This document shows positions 22,301 through 31,890 of a stretch of DNA of 64,000 bases, piece by piece. Under the pieces are notes generated by a model. It ran no database searches and was not told where the DNA came from. It was given only the letters and a program-made list of their open reading frames with translations. Origin of the DNA: Tetrapisispora phaffii CBS 4417 (taxonomy: Eukaryota > Ascomycota > Saccharomycetes > Saccharomycetales > Saccharomycetaceae); contig NC_016520.1 in NCBI RefSeq assembly GCF_000236905.1, positions 806,001 through 870,000 on the forward strand, written 5' to 3'. Positions within the stretch are counted from its first letter, which is position 1. Every line of letters starts with the position of its first letter. The translations under genes were made by a program, and so were the position numbers.

Positions 22301-22486
22301 ATATTTTTATCTACAATAATTCATACAAAGAGTGATGGAAACTATGGATGCTTAATTAAAATAAATAAGAATCAATTAGCCAATGATGCAAATGGAAACA
22401 GTTTTGATATTATTTGTAAAACTACATCAACGGGATTATTATCCAAGTATATAGTTGATACTTTACAGTACATATTATCTTTATAA
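19322..22486 (+). CDS. APL3: Apl3, alpha-adaptin large subunit of AP-2
   Basis: Apl3 is the alpha subunit of the AP-2 clathrin adaptor at the plasma membrane. The alternative, gamma-adaptin Apl4, is shorter and lacks this N-terminus. The start KGLQLFIADLR (about residues 23-33) and GYQRKKNIAKLAYIYI (about 70-85) are alpha-adaptin signatures. The helical trunk runs to about residue 650. A Ser/Thr/Pro/Asn-rich hinge covers about 675-765, and the ear or appendage domain occupies about 770-1054. At 1054 residues it is slightly longer than the yeast protein of about 1025, with the difference likely in the hinge. In S. cerevisiae APL3 is YBL037W, a few genes from SHE1; here only one small gene separates them. 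Confidence 0.93.
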   Translation: MENTKSFLSNNSGVANSASLIKGLQLFIADLRLSTQIDDQEKRIHSELIKIKQQFESSGKQKDRNSKVSGYQRKKNIAKLAYIYITSNTNKLDDILFGLKEIIILLKSKVYSEKFMAYMTLEMLFQHESVVEKIESDIIQQLLIDFESTNDDHVALALNFIGIVAGLKNNLALNNELVDEVFNIIRSPTSSLPLKKRTSLSFLNLLKTNPTLLTNNLQRQDLWIQRIIALFDDQKNYRLMVSVLPLLTYIASYIDTTSCTRLVPQLVQTLYDCIMAGTSSTVNSQLSKEYMFANVPNPWLITKIVSLLNILIVSDNEVNSDVPGALYASNIGDDVLGKLRTSVSKVIELTTRETHDQMEKMVQNTILFSLINFSSKLDTTGTATINSIRTLCTLLVSPEVNIRFLTLDSLIKICTIRGKIAIDEVCVAKNLTLIIKLMNYEKDASLVRKIVDLLYVLTNTENIKIIVNQLIKYPMKSKINTDTKLKRDIAIKVSVLTERYATDINWFLEISLKLLSILSNSASQEELIWERLCQIIVNNPQLHKLACEEIIEYMSTNNTSESIVKAGAFILGEYANLISDKYAIGDLFNLFSDKYFLVSNETRAMILTTILKLYRFAPELGSVVIKFYQLELNSLDIELQTRSYEYLKIVQLSKMNNDSNLLEFLLAPIPPFNSKTNPLLKRLGNVGNSTPTSAMPRPLSRSTSNLSHQISSPTSTTSNFKPIPPASRSRSSTTFSKNQFEFDNTSTMTDSLHTKSTNVVNVNNNNASYMNQVLISDWQTSFSRMLSFKQGNLYTSPFLKIMFRLAPFSSTTTTNLTNPDNPYKITISLIFLNQSEWPINGLNTELIPYKTQGNPEYIITDTSAITSNTILPQKRVEQSFSITIRRPFDANTAPIMITRYTCGGSVNKVTLKLGISTLSPILTASKQINGRSSILTLSDFVSRWRQLRENMDKEGECQLNHLILKGTKNIETVKNVLNRIGFDIVDQTNIPSTIFLSTIIHTKSDGNYGCLIKINKNQLANDANGNSFDIICKTTSTGLLSKYIVDTLQYILSL

Positions 22487-23706
22487 TCGGATTATCCACG
22501 AATTATTTAAAAAGAAATAAATAAACGGACGCACACAAACAGTATAATTACAAGAATGTTTAAATATGTTACAGGGTCAACAATTGTACCACATGTGTAA
22601 TCAGGTATATAATAGACGGTATATGCAAACGTCGTACAGTATGTACTATCTTGCTATTATTACTAATAAATTGATGATGGCATGTCAAATAAAATAGAAA
22701 TCGCAGTTGTAATTACCCAGCCCCGATCGTCATTTTTTTTGCCCGCATCTAGAACTTCGGAGAACAAAAAAGAAACTTAAAAAATTAAGGGAGTGGGCCA
22801 ATTTCGTTTGTGCGTTGACTTGTTAGGATGGCCTCCATGATTTGACCCACACCCATTCTCCACCGCCTGACCCTCTTCCTCTCGTACGCCAGAAACATAG
22901 ACATAGGATAGGCAAGAAAAGAAACTAATACAACACGATAAGGAGAACATGTATAGAATCTGAATGCACACAAACACACACGCGTACACAAAACACAAAT
23001 GTCTTTCAATAAAGGATTTCTATACGTTTCTCGTATCAGTGCGAACCGAATCAGGGAGTGAAAATAGTTTATATTTCCACGCAGCGTGCCGCTATACTGT
23101 GCGGTAGCACACACTATGCTGAGATGGGTGGGTCCTTTGGGTGTCTTTTATATCCCGTAAGGCGCAATATACAAAAATAAAATAAAATCTTAAAGGCGGT
23201 AATATTTCGTATTATCTATGCAGGTGTGCACAGTAAGTGATTACTATGCTACTTACTGATTTACAAAATAGTACTGTAATTTGAGAAACATTAGTAAGTT
23301 ATTTGATGCTTTTCAAATATTTAAATAATTAGTAATAGTGTTATTTTGTCTGTGTGATAAGGTTCTCATCCTCTTTAAACTTACAAGGTAGGTAGATCTA
23401 TGAGATGTTTTATTTTCGCTTTTGATTTAGTCCATTATACTCATATTTTTTAAGAGGTTTTCTATAAATCATATATAAAGCAACTGGATTATTCATAAAT
23501 CGATTTACAATCCTAACAGATCGGTTTTCTCGCTTTTCTTTAAATGTTGTGTGTTATAAATTAAAAAGAAATATATATTTATATACATATATACATATAT
23601 ATTCATACAAATACAAAAAAGGGGTACCTATAGAAGAATCTTTTGGTCTTTTCTATAATATAAATATACAAAATAAACAAGAACCTAACAAATTAATATC
23701 CACATA
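22487..23706. other. Long upstream region of the small conserved gene
   Basis: 1.2 kb without a recognised gene. A GC-richer patch at about 22780-23160 carries CCCACACCC (near 22841) and GGGTGGGTCC (near 23126), which resemble Rap1-type sites, an ACGCGT at about 22980, and a bulged hairpin GTGCCGC/GCGGTAGCAC at 23086-23110. Just before the gene are TATA-like repeats (about 23570-23600) and an A-rich leader. Such a promoter fits a highly expressed gene. ORFs read from the patch have no family features. Confidence 0.5.
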
Positions 23707-23958
23707 ATGTCTACGTTATTATACAAACAAGGTGTTGAATTCACTGATTCTACTGGCTCATTTATGAAAAGTGCTCCAGTGGAAATTTCTACTGTGAAAG
23801 GTTATAATGATTTCATCTCTAAATATAATAAAAGTACTCATGATATTCAAACTATTTTCAATGAAGATAAATCAATCGGTAAAGTTTTAGTTAATGATGA
23901 ATATGTAGCCACAATAATAGGTGACGCAAAGGATTATTTATTACGTCTCTATAATTAA
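23707..23958 (+). CDS. Small conserved protein, probable YBR085C-A ortholog
   Basis: An 83-residue protein starting MSTLLYKQG and ending DYLLRLYN. I recognise no domain. It looks real: it starts with ATG in an A-rich yeast leader, has a codon choice richer in preferred codons than the neighbouring spacers, and lies alone in 1.8 kb of otherwise empty sequence. Its size, strand and place (between the SHE1 side and the NHP6 side of the backbone) fit S. cerevisiae YBR085C-A, an uncharacterised protein of about 85 residues; I have not aligned the two. There is no signal peptide, membrane segment or cysteine. The central strand-like piece IGKVLVNDEYVATIIGDA suggests a small folded domain. Confidence 0.7.
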   Translation: MSTLLYKQGVEFTDSTGSFMKSAPVEISTVKGYNDFISKYNKSTHDIQTIFNEDKSIGKVLVNDEYVATIIGDAKDYLLRLYN

Positions 23959-24530
23959 ATTTTCATTCGCATGTGTTAATCTTCGCATGATAATATAAAT
24001 ACTATACAAGTGCATCTTCTCATTCAGTTTCTGATCTACATATACCTATATATAAAAATAATGTTGTATAAGTTAATAAAATATGACAATGTTATAGTTG
24101 GATTTTTTCGTTACTGTGTACTAAACAATACTTACTTACTCGATGTGATTTATGTCCTTAAGGACTACTAGCGTAATCATTTTATTCATATATTGTATCT
24201 ATAGGTTCTGAGCTGACACTTTGAACCTCTAAAAAGTTCATCCAGCGTGTGTCCGAATTAGGCAATTTGTCGAATTTGTATTGCCTCTGTCGGTGCACTC
24301 TCTACGGCATTTTTAGCGAGATCAAAATAATTAAACCAAAATGTCAATAAGAACTGGAAAAAAAAATATCAATAAATCAAATAATATGTGAAATATATAT
24401 ATATATTTGTATTTATATGTCAGCTGTTTTACAATTAATAGCTATCTCGAAACTCTACTAAGCAAGCAACAACGATAGCAGATTAAGCTAATTGTGTTGT
24501 GTGGAGCCATACAATGCGCTGTTTCCAAAT
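23959..24530. other. Intergenic before SHE1
   Basis: About 570 bp. It holds the 3' end of the small gene and the SHE1 promoter, with an (AT)n-rich stretch near 24390-24410. No RNA gene seen. Confidence 0.5.
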
Positions 24531-25514
24531 ATGAATGGTCAAGTAGAAAATTATAGAACCAGCGGAAATGCAAATTTTACATATGGGGGAGAAGTGTTGT
24601 GCGATATGGAGAATGATATAACATCGAAGAGTTTCAGTTTAAGTCCATTGAAAACTCAAGATATTGTTAATTCGATAGGCGTCTCTAGAAGAATAGTGAA
24701 CTCGGTGATGGATGAGTTGGAGTCAAGAGTAAACAACAACGCAGACACAAATGAGCACGATAATATAATGGATAATAAAAGTATGGAGTTTCCTGTGACT
24801 CCTAAGAAATTACGTTTAAGTCCTATTAAAGATTTGGACTTAACAATTAAGAGATTGAAGGCAAATGACAGTGCATCAGTTCCAATGCCTGCACCACCCA
24901 CTTCATCACCTGCTGTTAACGATATAACAAGACGTATAAGAAGACTCCGATTAAAAGCAGCAATGGTTAATACATCATCTCATAACACAAATATAAAAAA
25001 TCTGAATAATAGTGAAAGTGTGATTAATAAAAAATTAAGTAATCAGCAGCCACTAAAGACACCCAATTTCTTAAAATCGACTATAAATTCATCAAATAAA
25101 AGAATAATGAATACTGTAAAACAAAATACAAGTTCAAATCGCACCCCTACTTTGTTTAACAGTAATAATACAAATGAATTTGGAAGATCCTCGTCTCGCA
25201 TGGATGTTCGAGTAAATAATACAAGTAAAGTAATACCTACACCCTCAAAACCAAGCAATAATGCTCATTCTGTGAATAATACAAATAAAAGTGCAAGCAT
25301 AAAATCACAAGTCACACGCTCTTCATCAACACAAGTATTCGATAGGCTATACCATCAGTCCTCTGTTTCACGTTCAATTTCCATGAATAATGTTGCTGTT
25401 GAAAATGGGAATTGTAAACCCCCTGGAACCAAACGCTCAATGACGAGGAGTAAAACTAGCAATATGCTATCCAGTCATATATCTGAATCAACTAACAAAC
25501 CTGCATGGAGGTAA
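24531..25514 (+). CDS. SHE1: She1, mitotic spindle microtubule-associated protein
   Basis: She1 binds microtubules and dynein-dynactin, and restrains dynein-driven spindle movement; it is also a bud-neck and kinetochore-associated protein. The ATG at 24531 (MNGQVENY) gives 327 residues, against 338 in yeast; the frame is open further upstream but without an ATG. Recognisable blocks are IGVSRRIVNSVMDELESR (near residue 50), the conserved VNDITRRIRRLRLK (about 130-143), STQVFDRLYHQSSVSRSISMNN (about 263-284), and the C-terminal PAWR (PIWR in yeast). The rest is Asn/Ser-rich, basic and probably disordered. SHE1 is YBL031W in S. cerevisiae, close to the YBL029C-A gene, as here. Confidence 0.9.
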   Translation: MNGQVENYRTSGNANFTYGGEVLCDMENDITSKSFSLSPLKTQDIVNSIGVSRRIVNSVMDELESRVNNNADTNEHDNIMDNKSMEFPVTPKKLRLSPIKDLDLTIKRLKANDSASVPMPAPPTSSPAVNDITRRIRRLRLKAAMVNTSSHNTNIKNLNNSESVINKKLSNQQPLKTPNFLKSTINSSNKRIMNTVKQNTSSNRTPTLFNSNNTNEFGRSSSRMDVRVNNTSKVIPTPSKPSNNAHSVNNTNKSASIKSQVTRSSSTQVFDRLYHQSSVSRSISMNNVAVENGNCKPPGTKRSMTRSKTSNMLSSHISESTNKPAWR

Positions 25515-25651
25515 TGGCATTGTTTTAATTTCGTAATTTAAATAATAATAGACACAAGAAATAAATAATTGAAGTTCTACTTAGTTATTAAATTATTAAG
25601 CGCAAAGTTTTACTTATTATGTTACTTTTATACATTTTCAACTGCTGTTTT

Positions 25652-26095
25652 TTATGAATATAACTGTTGATAAGTCTGCGGCGGTTGTTGATTCACTGGT
25701 GCTTGTGTCGTCGGTTGGGCTTGGTACATTTGTGGAGGTTGTTGTGCCTGATACGTTTGTGGTTGGTTGTTTCTTATATTTTTCTGTTCATTTACAATTT
25801 TTCTTAACTGTGCTTCATCTTTGAAGTCCTGCCTCCAATTACAAATTGTACATTTGACTTGTTTGCCCCAATAAACAGGGAGAATCGGAATAAACCAAAC
25901 TGTGAAAAATTGTCTTCTCTTAATGGGTCTTGCACTGTAGTTGTGACAATTTGGACAATATAGGTTTTCGTAATCACTTGGTTGTAAAGGTGGTAAATCT
26001 ATTGGTTGTTCACCATTCTTCTTCTTGGTCGATTGCAATTTTGGTTTGTAATTTGAATCATAATTATTCATACCACATATTATAGGTATAAACAT
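25652..26095 (-). CDS. Zinc-ribbon protein, YBL029C-A-like
   Basis: A 147-residue protein with two CxxC knuckles, C47-P-N-C50 and C82-T-I-C85, around a hydrophobic segment FFTVWFIPILPVYWG, followed by the conserved-looking CNWRQDF. This is a small zinc-ribbon arrangement. The C-terminal third is Gln/Pro-rich with short YQAQ/P repeats (about 110-147) and probably disordered. By position (beside SHE1, before RPL19) and strand it corresponds to S. cerevisiae YBL029C-A, a protein of about 94 residues reported at the cell periphery; the longer length here would come from the Gln/Pro tail and the N-terminus. Met9 is an alternative start. Function unknown. Confidence 0.75.
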   Translation of the reverse strand: MFIPIICGMNNYDSNYKPKLQSTKKKNGEQPIDLPPLQPSDYENLYCPNCHNYSARPIKRRQFFTVWFIPILPVYWGKQVKCTICNWRQDFKDEAQLRKIVNEQKNIRNNQPQTYQAQQPPQMYQAQPTTQAPVNQQPPQTYQQLYS

Positions 26096-27540
26096 TTTAA
26101 CAGTGTGATATTATGTAATAGAAATGGACGATGTTGGTTCTTTACAACTTATATATTAAGTAATATATAATAATTGCAAGTATGCAAACGTATCCCATAC
26201 ATTTATATATATATATTAATTAAAAGTGGCTATCTATTACATAAGACTGTATATTAATAACAGCATAAAATAAGGTCAGGGTTGTGGGGTCCAGTTGGTC
26301 CTTTGAAGAAAATCCAAGAAAATCGCAGTAGCTGCAGCTAAGCAATATATTCAAAGGCTGCATATAAGGAATGACTACGATATTCAATACTAGTGGCTAC
26401 ATTGTTTTTTAACTTTATAAATAAATAATGGATAGCTTAAGAGTATTTGAAACGAAATAGTCATGATCGTGTGAACTACATTGTTCAGATGCCCGTAATT
26501 GTAAATTTGAAAGCTACATGACCTCTAAGTACTTTGTAAGATGTTAGTTATTTAGTATATTATCGTATGAGAAGTAACTTTATTAGTTTTTCAAGTGACT
26601 GTTCTACCTCTGCTTGGAAAACTTAAGCCACTTTTGGTAAAAATAAAAACATTACACCCATACATTTTACTATTTTTGTAGCCGCTTTTCTATCCTTTCA
26701 AAACCTTTATTAATTATTTTTTTAGCAAAATTCGAAAATATAGATAAATTTGAAGAAAGGAATTGTTAGGTCACGTGCACTATCTACTATGTATTCAGAC
26801 ATCGTAGCACTTAACGGAAGTGAAATGTAGAGTATCCATATTGAAACAAGTCAAAGATAAACTGCTGTAGCTAATTACAGAATAGTAAGTAATCGGTAAG
26901 TACTGTTGTTCATCGAAGACTAGTTGTCAGTTTCTTTCTTAGGTTGCAGTTGGTCGAAGAAAAAACTGACAAGCACTTTATTTTTATCACGCTTGAAAAT
27001 ATGGTTGATTTACGGTATAATAACAACAACAACACGCAAAATCTCATCGAGCCAGAATTGGAAAAGGACGCACTGAAAAATCTGAAAAATTTTGAAAAAG
27101 TTTCAAAATGCGAAGAGATGCTTTCAGTTAATTATTGTATGGTTCTGCAATATTATTGTTTAATATTCAGTATACTTTTAATACTACTACATACTAAATC
27201 ATTATTGTCAATATAGTAAGAAGAAGATAATTCATACTAGATTGGATAGTTAGTTATTATAGTTTCTGGTACTATACACTTTTCATAATATGAGAAATTT
27301 CAATAAATTAATTTATTGTTAGTACTTTCTATCTTAATATCCTTACTTGATTATTCTAAACAACAAGAGATTACTTGGCTTTTGATATAATGTTCTATCG
27401 TTAGTTCTTATTAAGTACACTATCTATTGAATCTCAATCTTCGTATATAAAACTTGTATTGTTTATAATTGTTATTAGTATTTATTCTTGAATTAAAGAA
27501 ACTGTATTCGAAATTCGTTGTTAAGGACCCCAAAAACAAA
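26096..27540. other. Long RPL19 upstream region
   Basis: 1.45 kb between the zinc-ribbon start and RPL19. It contains a full-consensus Rap1 site (26654-26667), a partial one (CCCATACATTT near 26193), and a CACGTG E-box at about 26773-26778. A 71-codon ATG-started ORF at 27001-27216 has a hydrophobic C-terminus, but I do not consider it supported. No other gene recognised. Confidence 0.5.
26654..26667 (+). promoter_or_regulatory. Rap1-type site
   Basis: ACACCCATACATTT matches the classic Rap1 consensus of ribosomal-protein promoters in full. It is about 875 bp upstream of the RPL19 start codon, further than the usual 200-500 bp, and about 560 bp upstream of the zinc-ribbon gene on the other side. 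Assignment to RPL19 is an inference. Confidence 0.6.
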
Positions 27541-28657
27541 ATGTATGTTATAAGAACAAATTTGTTGATGCATTGCTAGATACAATTACGATATGAATAT
27601 GTGAAGTTAAGCACAATTATTATGAAACATAAATTTAGATCGCAGATGAGCATTATTTAATGGTATTACTATTTGAGTGACTAAATCTCAATCTAGATAC
27701 AAGCAAATTGTTTACTTTTCGAAAGATTGAATATTCCAATGTTAAACGTTAATTGTGAAAATAAAACGTCTTTTCACTTGCATATGTATTGAGAAAGGAA
27801 ATTTTATACGGAACCATTATTAAGTCAATGCAGGACTTAGTGAGAGTAAAGGAATAGGAATATTTGAAGCAGTTGTATTTTTTTTTATTATCAAATATTA
27901 TTGAAACAACTATTAATTGCCGTTGATAATTCACTTCCACAAGTCATTATTATATTTCATACGTATGCGTACAACTATGCATGGTACACAAAAACTATAT
28001 CAATATAATTTACTAACATTTTTATACATTAATTATTAATTTTTTTTTTGATTTTATTGAAAAATAATAATTATATCAATATCTAATAGGGCTAACTTAC
28101 GTACTCAAAAAAGACTTGCTGCTTCTGTTATCGGTGTTGGTAAGGGAAAGGTTTGGTTAGACCCAAGCGAAGCCTCTGAAATTGCCCAAGCTAACTCCAG
28201 AGATGCTATCAGAAGATTAGTTAAGAACGGTACCATCGTCAAGAAGGCTGTCACTGTTCACTCTAGATCTAGAACTAGAGCTTACGCTGAATCTAAGAGA
28301 AACGGTCGTCACACTGGTTACGGTAAGAGAAAAGGTACCAGAGAAGCTCGTTTACCATCTCAAGTCGTCTGGATCAGAAGATTACGTGTCTTAAGAAGAT
28401 TATTGTCCAAGTACAGAGATGCTGGCAAGATTGACAAGCACTTATACCACGTTTTATATAACGAATCTAAGGGTAACGCTTTCAAGCATAAGAGAGCTTT
28501 AGTTGAACACATTATTCAAGCCAAGGCTAACGCTCAACGTGAAACTGCTTTGAAGGAAGAATCCGATGCTAGAAGAATGAAGAACAGAGCTGCTCGTGAA
28601 AGAAGAGCTCAAAGAGTTGCTGAAAAGAGAGAAGCTTTATTGAAGGAAGATGCTTAA
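27541..28657 (+). CDS. RPL19: Ribosomal protein L19 (eL19), spliced
   Basis: A protein of the 60S subunit. The coding sequence is join(27541..27542, 28090..28657): exon 1 gives only AT of the start codon, and exon 2 opens with G, then GCT AAC TTA CGT. This gives [23 protein letters not shown] and 189 residues, exactly the yeast length. The two-base first exon is the known arrangement of the S. cerevisiae RPL19 genes. The product is basic throughout, with a long C-terminal helix ([15 protein letters not shown] near the end), and its codon choice is strongly biased. The intron-free exon 2 alone would miss the start. In S. cerevisiae RPL19A adjoins MIS1 and RPL19B lies near SHE1; here one gene has both neighbours. 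Confidence 0.97.
27543..28089 (+). other. RPL19 intron
   Basis: A 547-nt intron: 5' splice site GTATGT at 27543-27548, perfect branch point TACTAAC at 28011-28017, and 3' splice site AATAG ending at 28089. ORFs inside it have no gene features. I see no C/D snoRNA boxes in it. Confidence 0.95.
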
Positions 28658-28995
28658 ATTATTTAGTTATTAAAATCTAATAATTTATAAAAAACAATAA
28701 ATAATTTTCCATTAATAATAACAATAAAATATCAATCAAGAAAATATATTATATATTGATTTGTTTTCAATCATACAATTAGTACCTTTTTGTTATTTTA
28801 TGTAATTATAATACATTTAATACAAATTTGTAATCATTATTTAACTAGTAGTGTTATGAATATTATTAGTATGTTTATGGTGCATCTAAAATACATTTAA
28901 GTAACTATATAATGAAGTCACATTTTCACTTTTTACAACAGTAAACTTTACATGAAATTAATTGTGGTGCTAAATAAGGTCCAAAGAGGAAATGA
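28658..28995. other. Convergent spacer RPL19/MIS1
   Basis: 338 bp of very AT-rich 3' flanks of two convergent genes. Nothing else seen. Confidence 0.5.
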
Positions 28996-31890
28996 TTAAA
29001 ATAAACCTTCAATTTTTCCATCCGCATCAATTTCAACATTCATGTACCCAGCATAGGTCGATAGACCTGGAATAGTTTGTATTTCTGCCGCTAAAGCGTA
29101 TAAGTATCCTGCACCAACTGATGCTCTAATATCTCTTATCGTAAATTTAAATCCAATTGGAACACCCTTTAATTTTGGATCGTGAGAAAGTGAATATTGT
29201 GTTTTGGCTATGCAAATTGGTAACTTGTCAAAGCCTTGCGTAGTGTATTGAGCAATTTTTGCTTTGGCAACGTCAGATAACTCAATGCTATCACCTCCGT
29301 ACATTTTTTGGACAATGGTATTTAGTTTATTTTCAATGGAATCATTAACATCATATAAAAATTTGAAATCCGTTGGTAACTCAGATGCTTCAATAACGGC
29401 TCTGGCCAAGTCAATTGCACCATTACCACCTTCTTCAAAATGGTTCGTAGTCACGGCCATAAAAGCACCAGCATTTAATGAAGCATCCTTGATTACTTGT
29501 AATTCCGCTTCTGTATCACTTTCAAATCTGTTAATTGCAACTACCACCGGGATATTATATTGTTTTACATTTTCAATCTGTTTGCACAAGTTTGAAACGC
29601 CTTTTTTAACTAGGTCAACATTTTCTTCAGTATAGGTACTTGGTAAAGGCTGCCCTGGCTTGACTTCAGGTGCTCCTCCGTGTAATTTCAGCGCTCTGAC
29701 AGTGGCAACAAGTACAACAGCGTTTGGAGTTAAACCTGAAGTACGACATTTAATGTTAAAAAATCTTTCACCACCCATGGTAAAGTCAAATCCAGCTTCT
29801 GTAACAACGTAACCTGGTTCAGCATCAATATTAGCAGGAGTACCCATCAACTTGAGGGCAATTTTATCAGCAATTACTGATGATGCCCCGATAGAGATGT
29901 TAGCAAAGGGACCTGCATGTACCATAACGGGAGTTCCTTCTAAACTCTGCATTAAGTTAGGTTTAATTGCATCCTTCAATAAGGCAGTTAGAGCTCCAGC
30001 ACAGCCTATATCTTCTACAGTCAATGGCTCGTTATTGTAATTAGAGCCTATTACTATATTACCGATACGTGTTCTCATGTCTTGTAAGTCCTTTGAGAGA
30101 GCAAGAATGGCCATTAATTCAGAAGCAACAGTTATATCGAATCCGGTCTGTCTTGTGTGACCTTTTTCTGTAGGAGATTCACCAATAGTAATTTGTCTTA
30201 ACATTCTATCATTAACATCGACCACTCTTCTAATTGTAATCGAATCTGGATTTATGTTTAATCTTGCAAATTTTTCAATTTCCTCAGGTAACAGATCGTT
30301 AGGATTTTGCTTGGCAATGTCTAATTTCTGTAACCTTCTTAACATTGAAGGAGTGAAAAACCGTTCTCCCTTCTTTTTAGGAATTAACCTGTTGTAAAAT
30401 GATTCAGTATTCTTTTGAGTGGATTCATGAAACATTCTTGTATCAATAGCAGCCGCCAATAAATTGTTTGCCGCTGAAATTGCATGAATATCACCAGTCA
30501 AATGCATATTAAATTCATCCATTGGTATAACTTGTGAATAACCACCACCAGCGGCACCACCTTTGACACCAAATGTAGGACCCATTGAAGGTTGACGAAC
30601 ATTAGCAATTGAGTTTTTCTTTAAATGGCCGGTTAGAGCTTGTACTAAGCCTAATGTGGTAGTGGACTTACCTTCACCCATTGGTGTTGGTGTTATACCA
30701 GCAACTAAAATGTATTTACCGTTTTTACGTGTTTTTAATCTATCTAGTATAGATAATGAGATTTTTGCCTTAGTATGACCAAATAATTCTAATTCATTTT
30801 CCTTGATATTTAGTTCTTCAGCAATAACGCCTATTGGCTTGGGTTCTTGTGCTCTTGAAATTTCAATATCTGATGGGGTAGGTTTTTGTATTTTAAGTAA
30901 TAGAGGTTTAATTTCAGGTAATTTCTCTGATTCTTTTAATTGTAATTTTGCAGCTTGTAAAACATTGCTTACTAGCATCGCAACTGTCATTGGACCAACT
31001 CCGCCAGGAACAGGTGTGATAAATGAAGCTTTGTCTTTAGAAGATTCAAAATCAACATCACCAACTAATTTTAGACCAGATTTTTTAGTAGAATCTGATA
31101 CATAGTTAATACCTACATCGATTACGATGGTATCTTTTTTCAGCCATTCACCTTTAACAAATTCAGGTTTACCAATTGCAGCAATTACTATATCCGCAGA
31201 TGATAAAAATTGTGGTAATTTTTTTGTTTTACTATGACATACTGTCACTGTAGCATTCTTACTTTTTAATAGCGATGCCATTGGGTTACCAACAATGTCA
31301 GATCTTCCTAAAACAACAACATTCTTACCAGTCAGATCAATTTTCGTTTCCTCCAATAATTTCATAGCCCCATTTGGAGTACAAGGTATAAAATATGGTG
31401 ATCCATTCTTCTTAGCCAATTCACCAGCATTAAAACGGTGAAAACCGTCTACGTCTTTTTTGTAAGAAACTTTATTGGTTATTACACTTTCATTCAAATG
31501 TTTTGGCAGAGGCAATTGTATTAAGACGCCGTTTATAGAATTATCGTTGTTAATATGCGTAATTTCTCTTAGCAATTCTGGTTCAGAGATATCTTCAGGC
31601 ATTTTTTCGATAATACAATCGATACCACTACTTTTGGAAGCCTTTAATTTCATTTTGACATAGGTGGAAGAGTCGGGTCTATTACCAACTTGAATAATCT
31701 TTAGTGTTGGCTTAAACTCTGGATATTTTTTCTGAATATCTTTTATTTCAACAGCAGCATGTTCTCTAATAACTCTGGCTAAATCAGTACCTGACAAGAC
31801 TTGGTATTGCCTTTTCAATATCTTTTTGGAAAGATAAATATTGAAAGATCTATTCCCTAGCCTTAGTTCTTTTAACCGATGCACTAGCAT
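28996..31890 (-). CDS. MIS1: Mitochondrial C1-tetrahydrofolate synthase
   Basis: A trifunctional one-carbon enzyme: methylene-THF dehydrogenase, methenyl-THF cyclohydrolase and formyl-THF synthetase. The first 35 or so residues are basic, hydroxylated and without acids apart from one Glu (MLVHRLKELRLGNRSF...KKILKRQ), a mitochondrial targeting sequence. This separates Mis1 from cytosolic Ade3. The dehydrogenase/cyclohydrolase domain (about 35-330) has TYVKMKLKASKSSGI with the catalytic Lys, and PGGVGPMTVAML near residue 293. The synthetase domain (about 345-964) has the ATP loop TPMGEGKSTTTLG near 403-415. The 964 residues compare with about 975 in yeast. MIS1 adjoins TEC1 and RPL19 as in S. 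cerevisiae YBR083W-084C-A. Confidence 0.96.
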   Translation of the reverse strand: MLVHRLKELRLGNRSFNIYLSKKILKRQYQVLSGTDLARVIREHAAVEIKDIQKKYPEFKPTLKIIQVGNRPDSSTYVKMKLKASKSSGIDCIIEKMPEDISEPELLREITHINNDNSINGVLIQLPLPKHLNESVITNKVSYKKDVDGFHRFNAGELAKKNGSPYFIPCTPNGAMKLLEETKIDLTGKNVVVLGRSDIVGNPMASLLKSKNATVTVCHSKTKKLPQFLSSADIVIAAIGKPEFVKGEWLKKDTIVIDVGINYVSDSTKKSGLKLVGDVDFESSKDKASFITPVPGGVGPMTVAMLVSNVLQAAKLQLKESEKLPEIKPLLLKIQKPTPSDIEISRAQEPKPIGVIAEELNIKENELELFGHTKAKISLSILDRLKTRKNGKYILVAGITPTPMGEGKSTTTLGLVQALTGHLKKNSIANVRQPSMGPTFGVKGGAAGGGYSQVIPMDEFNMHLTGDIHAISAANNLLAAAIDTRMFHESTQKNTESFYNRLIPKKKGERFFTPSMLRRLQKLDIAKQNPNDLLPEEIEKFARLNINPDSITIRRVVDVNDRMLRQITIGESPTEKGHTRQTGFDITVASELMAILALSKDLQDMRTRIGNIVIGSNYNNEPLTVEDIGCAGALTALLKDAIKPNLMQSLEGTPVMVHAGPFANISIGASSVIADKIALKLMGTPANIDAEPGYVVTEAGFDFTMGGERFFNIKCRTSGLTPNAVVLVATVRALKLHGGAPEVKPGQPLPSTYTEENVDLVKKGVSNLCKQIENVKQYNIPVVVAINRFESDTEAELQVIKDASLNAGAFMAVTTNHFEEGGNGAIDLARAVIEASELPTDFKFLYDVNDSIENKLNTIVQKMYGGDSIELSDVAKAKIAQYTTQGFDKLPICIAKTQYSLSHDPKLKGVPIGFKFTIRDIRASVGAGYLYALAAEIQTIPGLSTYAGYMNVEIDADGKIEGLF

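Noticed and set aside
22785..23114. Cysteine- and serine-rich minus-strand ORFs upstream of the small gene
   Set aside because: Two overlapping frames of similar length, no family features, in a promoter-like GC-richer patch.
26771..26900. GTCACGTG as centromere element CDEI
   Set aside because: The following 80-90 bp are not extremely AT-rich, and no CDEIII (TCCGAA core) follows. It is better read as an E-box.
28403..28657. 84-codon ATG ORF as a separate gene
   Set aside because: It is the C-terminal part of RPL19; the frame continues upstream to the splice site at 28090.
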